In this document: positions 24,933 through 25,704 of the stretch, piece after piece
Numbering within the stretch: position 1 is the stretch's first letter
Layout: each line of letters opens with the position of its first letter
Source: GWF2-33-9 sp964405755
GTDB lineage: Bacteria; Bacteroidota; Ignavibacteria; Kapaibacteriales; UBA2268
Assembly (NCBI GenBank): GCA_964405755.1
Contig: CAYOPF010000027.1
Location: forward strand, 1 to 25,704
Length of the DNA: 25,704 nucleotides
Direction of reading: 5' to 3'
The notes under the pieces: generated by a model
Seen by the model: the letters and a program-made list of their open reading frames with translations, nothing else
Databases searched by the model: none
Told to the model about the DNA's origin: nothing
Position numbers and translations under genes: made by a program

Positions 24933-25704
24933 TAACGGCACCTAAACTTAATATCTAGAACTAATAAATACCATTTACCATCAATATAACCAAAGTACAT
25001 ACCTTCGATAAAACTACTTTCGGTATCTATCACCGCTGCTTGAATTCGAGACTCCACTTTGCCCACTTTTTCGCTAATTTCGGGTAGTAATTCCTGATTG
25101 AACGAACGGTAGTAAACCCTTACACTATTTAGTAAATTTATATTGTTTGCACCTGCTGTCGAAGCAATCAAGCCTTTTTGATTATACTTACGAGTATTAC
25201 AATCATAAATTGGGTATGGCTTGGTTACTGGGTTTTTCTTGAGCATTTGCTCAATATCGTTCGAAAAATCAAACGAGGTTCCTTTGCCAGTAAAAGCACT
25301 AAACACACCAAAAAACTTTTCGAATGAATTGAATTCGCGAACAGATGGTTTACTTTCTTCGTTGTAGATTACATAAAAATGCAAATCAGGATGGATATAT
25401 TTATTTGCTTGTAAATATTCGTAATTTCTAATAGTTGTTAACAATTGCGGGAGAGTTTTTGCTAAATCCACTAATATTGTGTCCGAAATAAATACAGGTG
25501 GGGTTAATTCTTTCGAAACTTGCTGCTCTGTTTGTTTCGGTTCGTTAGTAGTTTCTTGTTTTTGCCGAGCAATATTCTTGTCCTGATTTTGTTTATTCAA
25601 CTTTTTAGTTGGATTTTTGGGTTGCTCTGCAACTTTTGGAGTCTCAGCTTTAGGTTCAGTTTTAGGTTGCTCTGCTACTTTTGTGGGTTCTGGTTTAGGT
25701 TCAG
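24932..25704 (-). CDS. Uncharacterised protein with Pro/Lys/Glu-rich N-terminal linker (5' end outside the window)
   Basis: I do not recognise this protein. The frame is open to the window edge, so the N-terminus and any signal peptide are missing; a TTG at 25600 lies mid-sequence and is not a convincing start. The visible 256 residues begin with a disordered, charged segment carrying the repeat KVAEQPK twice, 15 residues apart, then a Lys/Gln/Asn-rich stretch. A compact region of about 185 residues follows (from PPVFISDTILVDLAKTLPQLL), with mixed alpha/beta character and an aromatic C-terminus (MYFGYIDGKWYLLVLDIKF). The layout resembles an envelope protein whose linker spans periplasm or peptidoglycan. 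Its stop overlaps the rmlA start, so the two are translationally coupled. Confidence 0.7.
   Translation of the reverse strand, partial: EPKPEPTKVAEQPKTEPKAETPKVAEQPKNPTKKLNKQNQDKNIARQKQETTNEPKQTEQQVSKELTPPVFISDTILVDLAKTLPQLLTTIRNYEYLQANKYIHPDLHFYVIYNEESKPSVREFNSFEKFFGVFSAFTGKGTSFDFSNDIEQMLKKNPVTKPYPIYDCNTRKYNQKGLIASTAGANNINLLNSVRVYYRSFNQELLPEISEKVGKVESRIQAAVIDTESSFIEGMYFGYIDGKWYLLVLDIKFRCR
25616..25681 (-). repeat. 15-codon coding repeat in the Pro/Lys/Glu-rich linker
   Basis: Two 21-nt copies encoding KVAEQPK (25681-25661 and 25636-25616) are 45 nt apart and differ at only two third-codon positions. Further Glu-Pro-Lys units between and before them suggest tandem growth of the linker; more copies may lie beyond the window edge. 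Confidence 0.6.

Noticed and set aside
24933..24941. GTG start for rmlA
   Set aside because: The ATG at 24932 overlaps the preceding stop, has AGGTG upstream and gives the usual RmlA N-terminus.
1..25704. CRISPR array, tRNA or rRNA gene, insertion sequence, phage or toxin-antitoxin module
   Set aside because: No regularly spaced repeats, cloverleaf, transposase or paired small genes were found by reading the sequence and frames.

Overview
The window is an AT-rich chromosomal stretch packed with housekeeping, envelope and peptidase genes. It has almost no intergenic DNA beyond promoters and terminators, and I see no rRNA, tRNA, CRISPR array, transposase or phage gene. The protein types (S46 dipeptidyl-peptidase, large secreted M16 peptidase, STAS-fused MlaE, 67K-type SppA), frequent TTG starts and recurrent TAnnTTTG promoter elements point to the Bacteroidota/Ignavibacteria/Kapabacteria side of the FCB group. 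I cannot fix the phylum from sequence alone.

Layout. Positions 1-5350 are read leftward: lolC/E-type lipoprotein-release permease, pdxA (4-nt overlap), degP/htrA serine protease behind a hairpin that covers its ribosome-binding site, a terminator, then secD, cut by the window edge. Positions 5438-8320 are read rightward: mlaE (with fused STAS domain)-mlaF-mlaD, a phospholipid-transport ABC system, ending at a bidirectional terminator. Positions 8385-12389 are read leftward: sppA followed by an S46 dipeptidyl-peptidase. Positions 12554-15873 are read rightward: infC, rpmI, rplT, pheS, rpsF, rplI, a translation cluster in which pheT and rpsR are missing from their customary places. Positions 15955-19540 are read leftward: a LysE-type exporter, then an M16 zinc peptidase whose signal peptide is one base out of frame with the enzyme. 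Position 19676 onward holds anmK (rightward). From 25704 back to 20848 is a tight leftward operon: an unrecognised Pro/Lys/Glu-rich protein, rmlA, a beta-propeller-like lipoprotein, a GAF-SpoIIE (RsbU-type) phosphatase and dut, with three of its four junctions overlapping by 1 nt or separated by 1 nt.

Together the genes describe envelope building and quality control (SecD, LolC, Mla, DegP, SppA, AnmK, RmlA), secreted peptide degradation (S46, M16) and core translation. No obviously new multi-gene defence or mobile system is visible. The most distinctive signals are the degP start-site hairpin, the frameshifted M16 signal peptide, two hairpins before rplT that look like an L20 operator, the missing rpsR, and the five-gene operon pairing a phosphatase with an uncharacterised lipoprotein.
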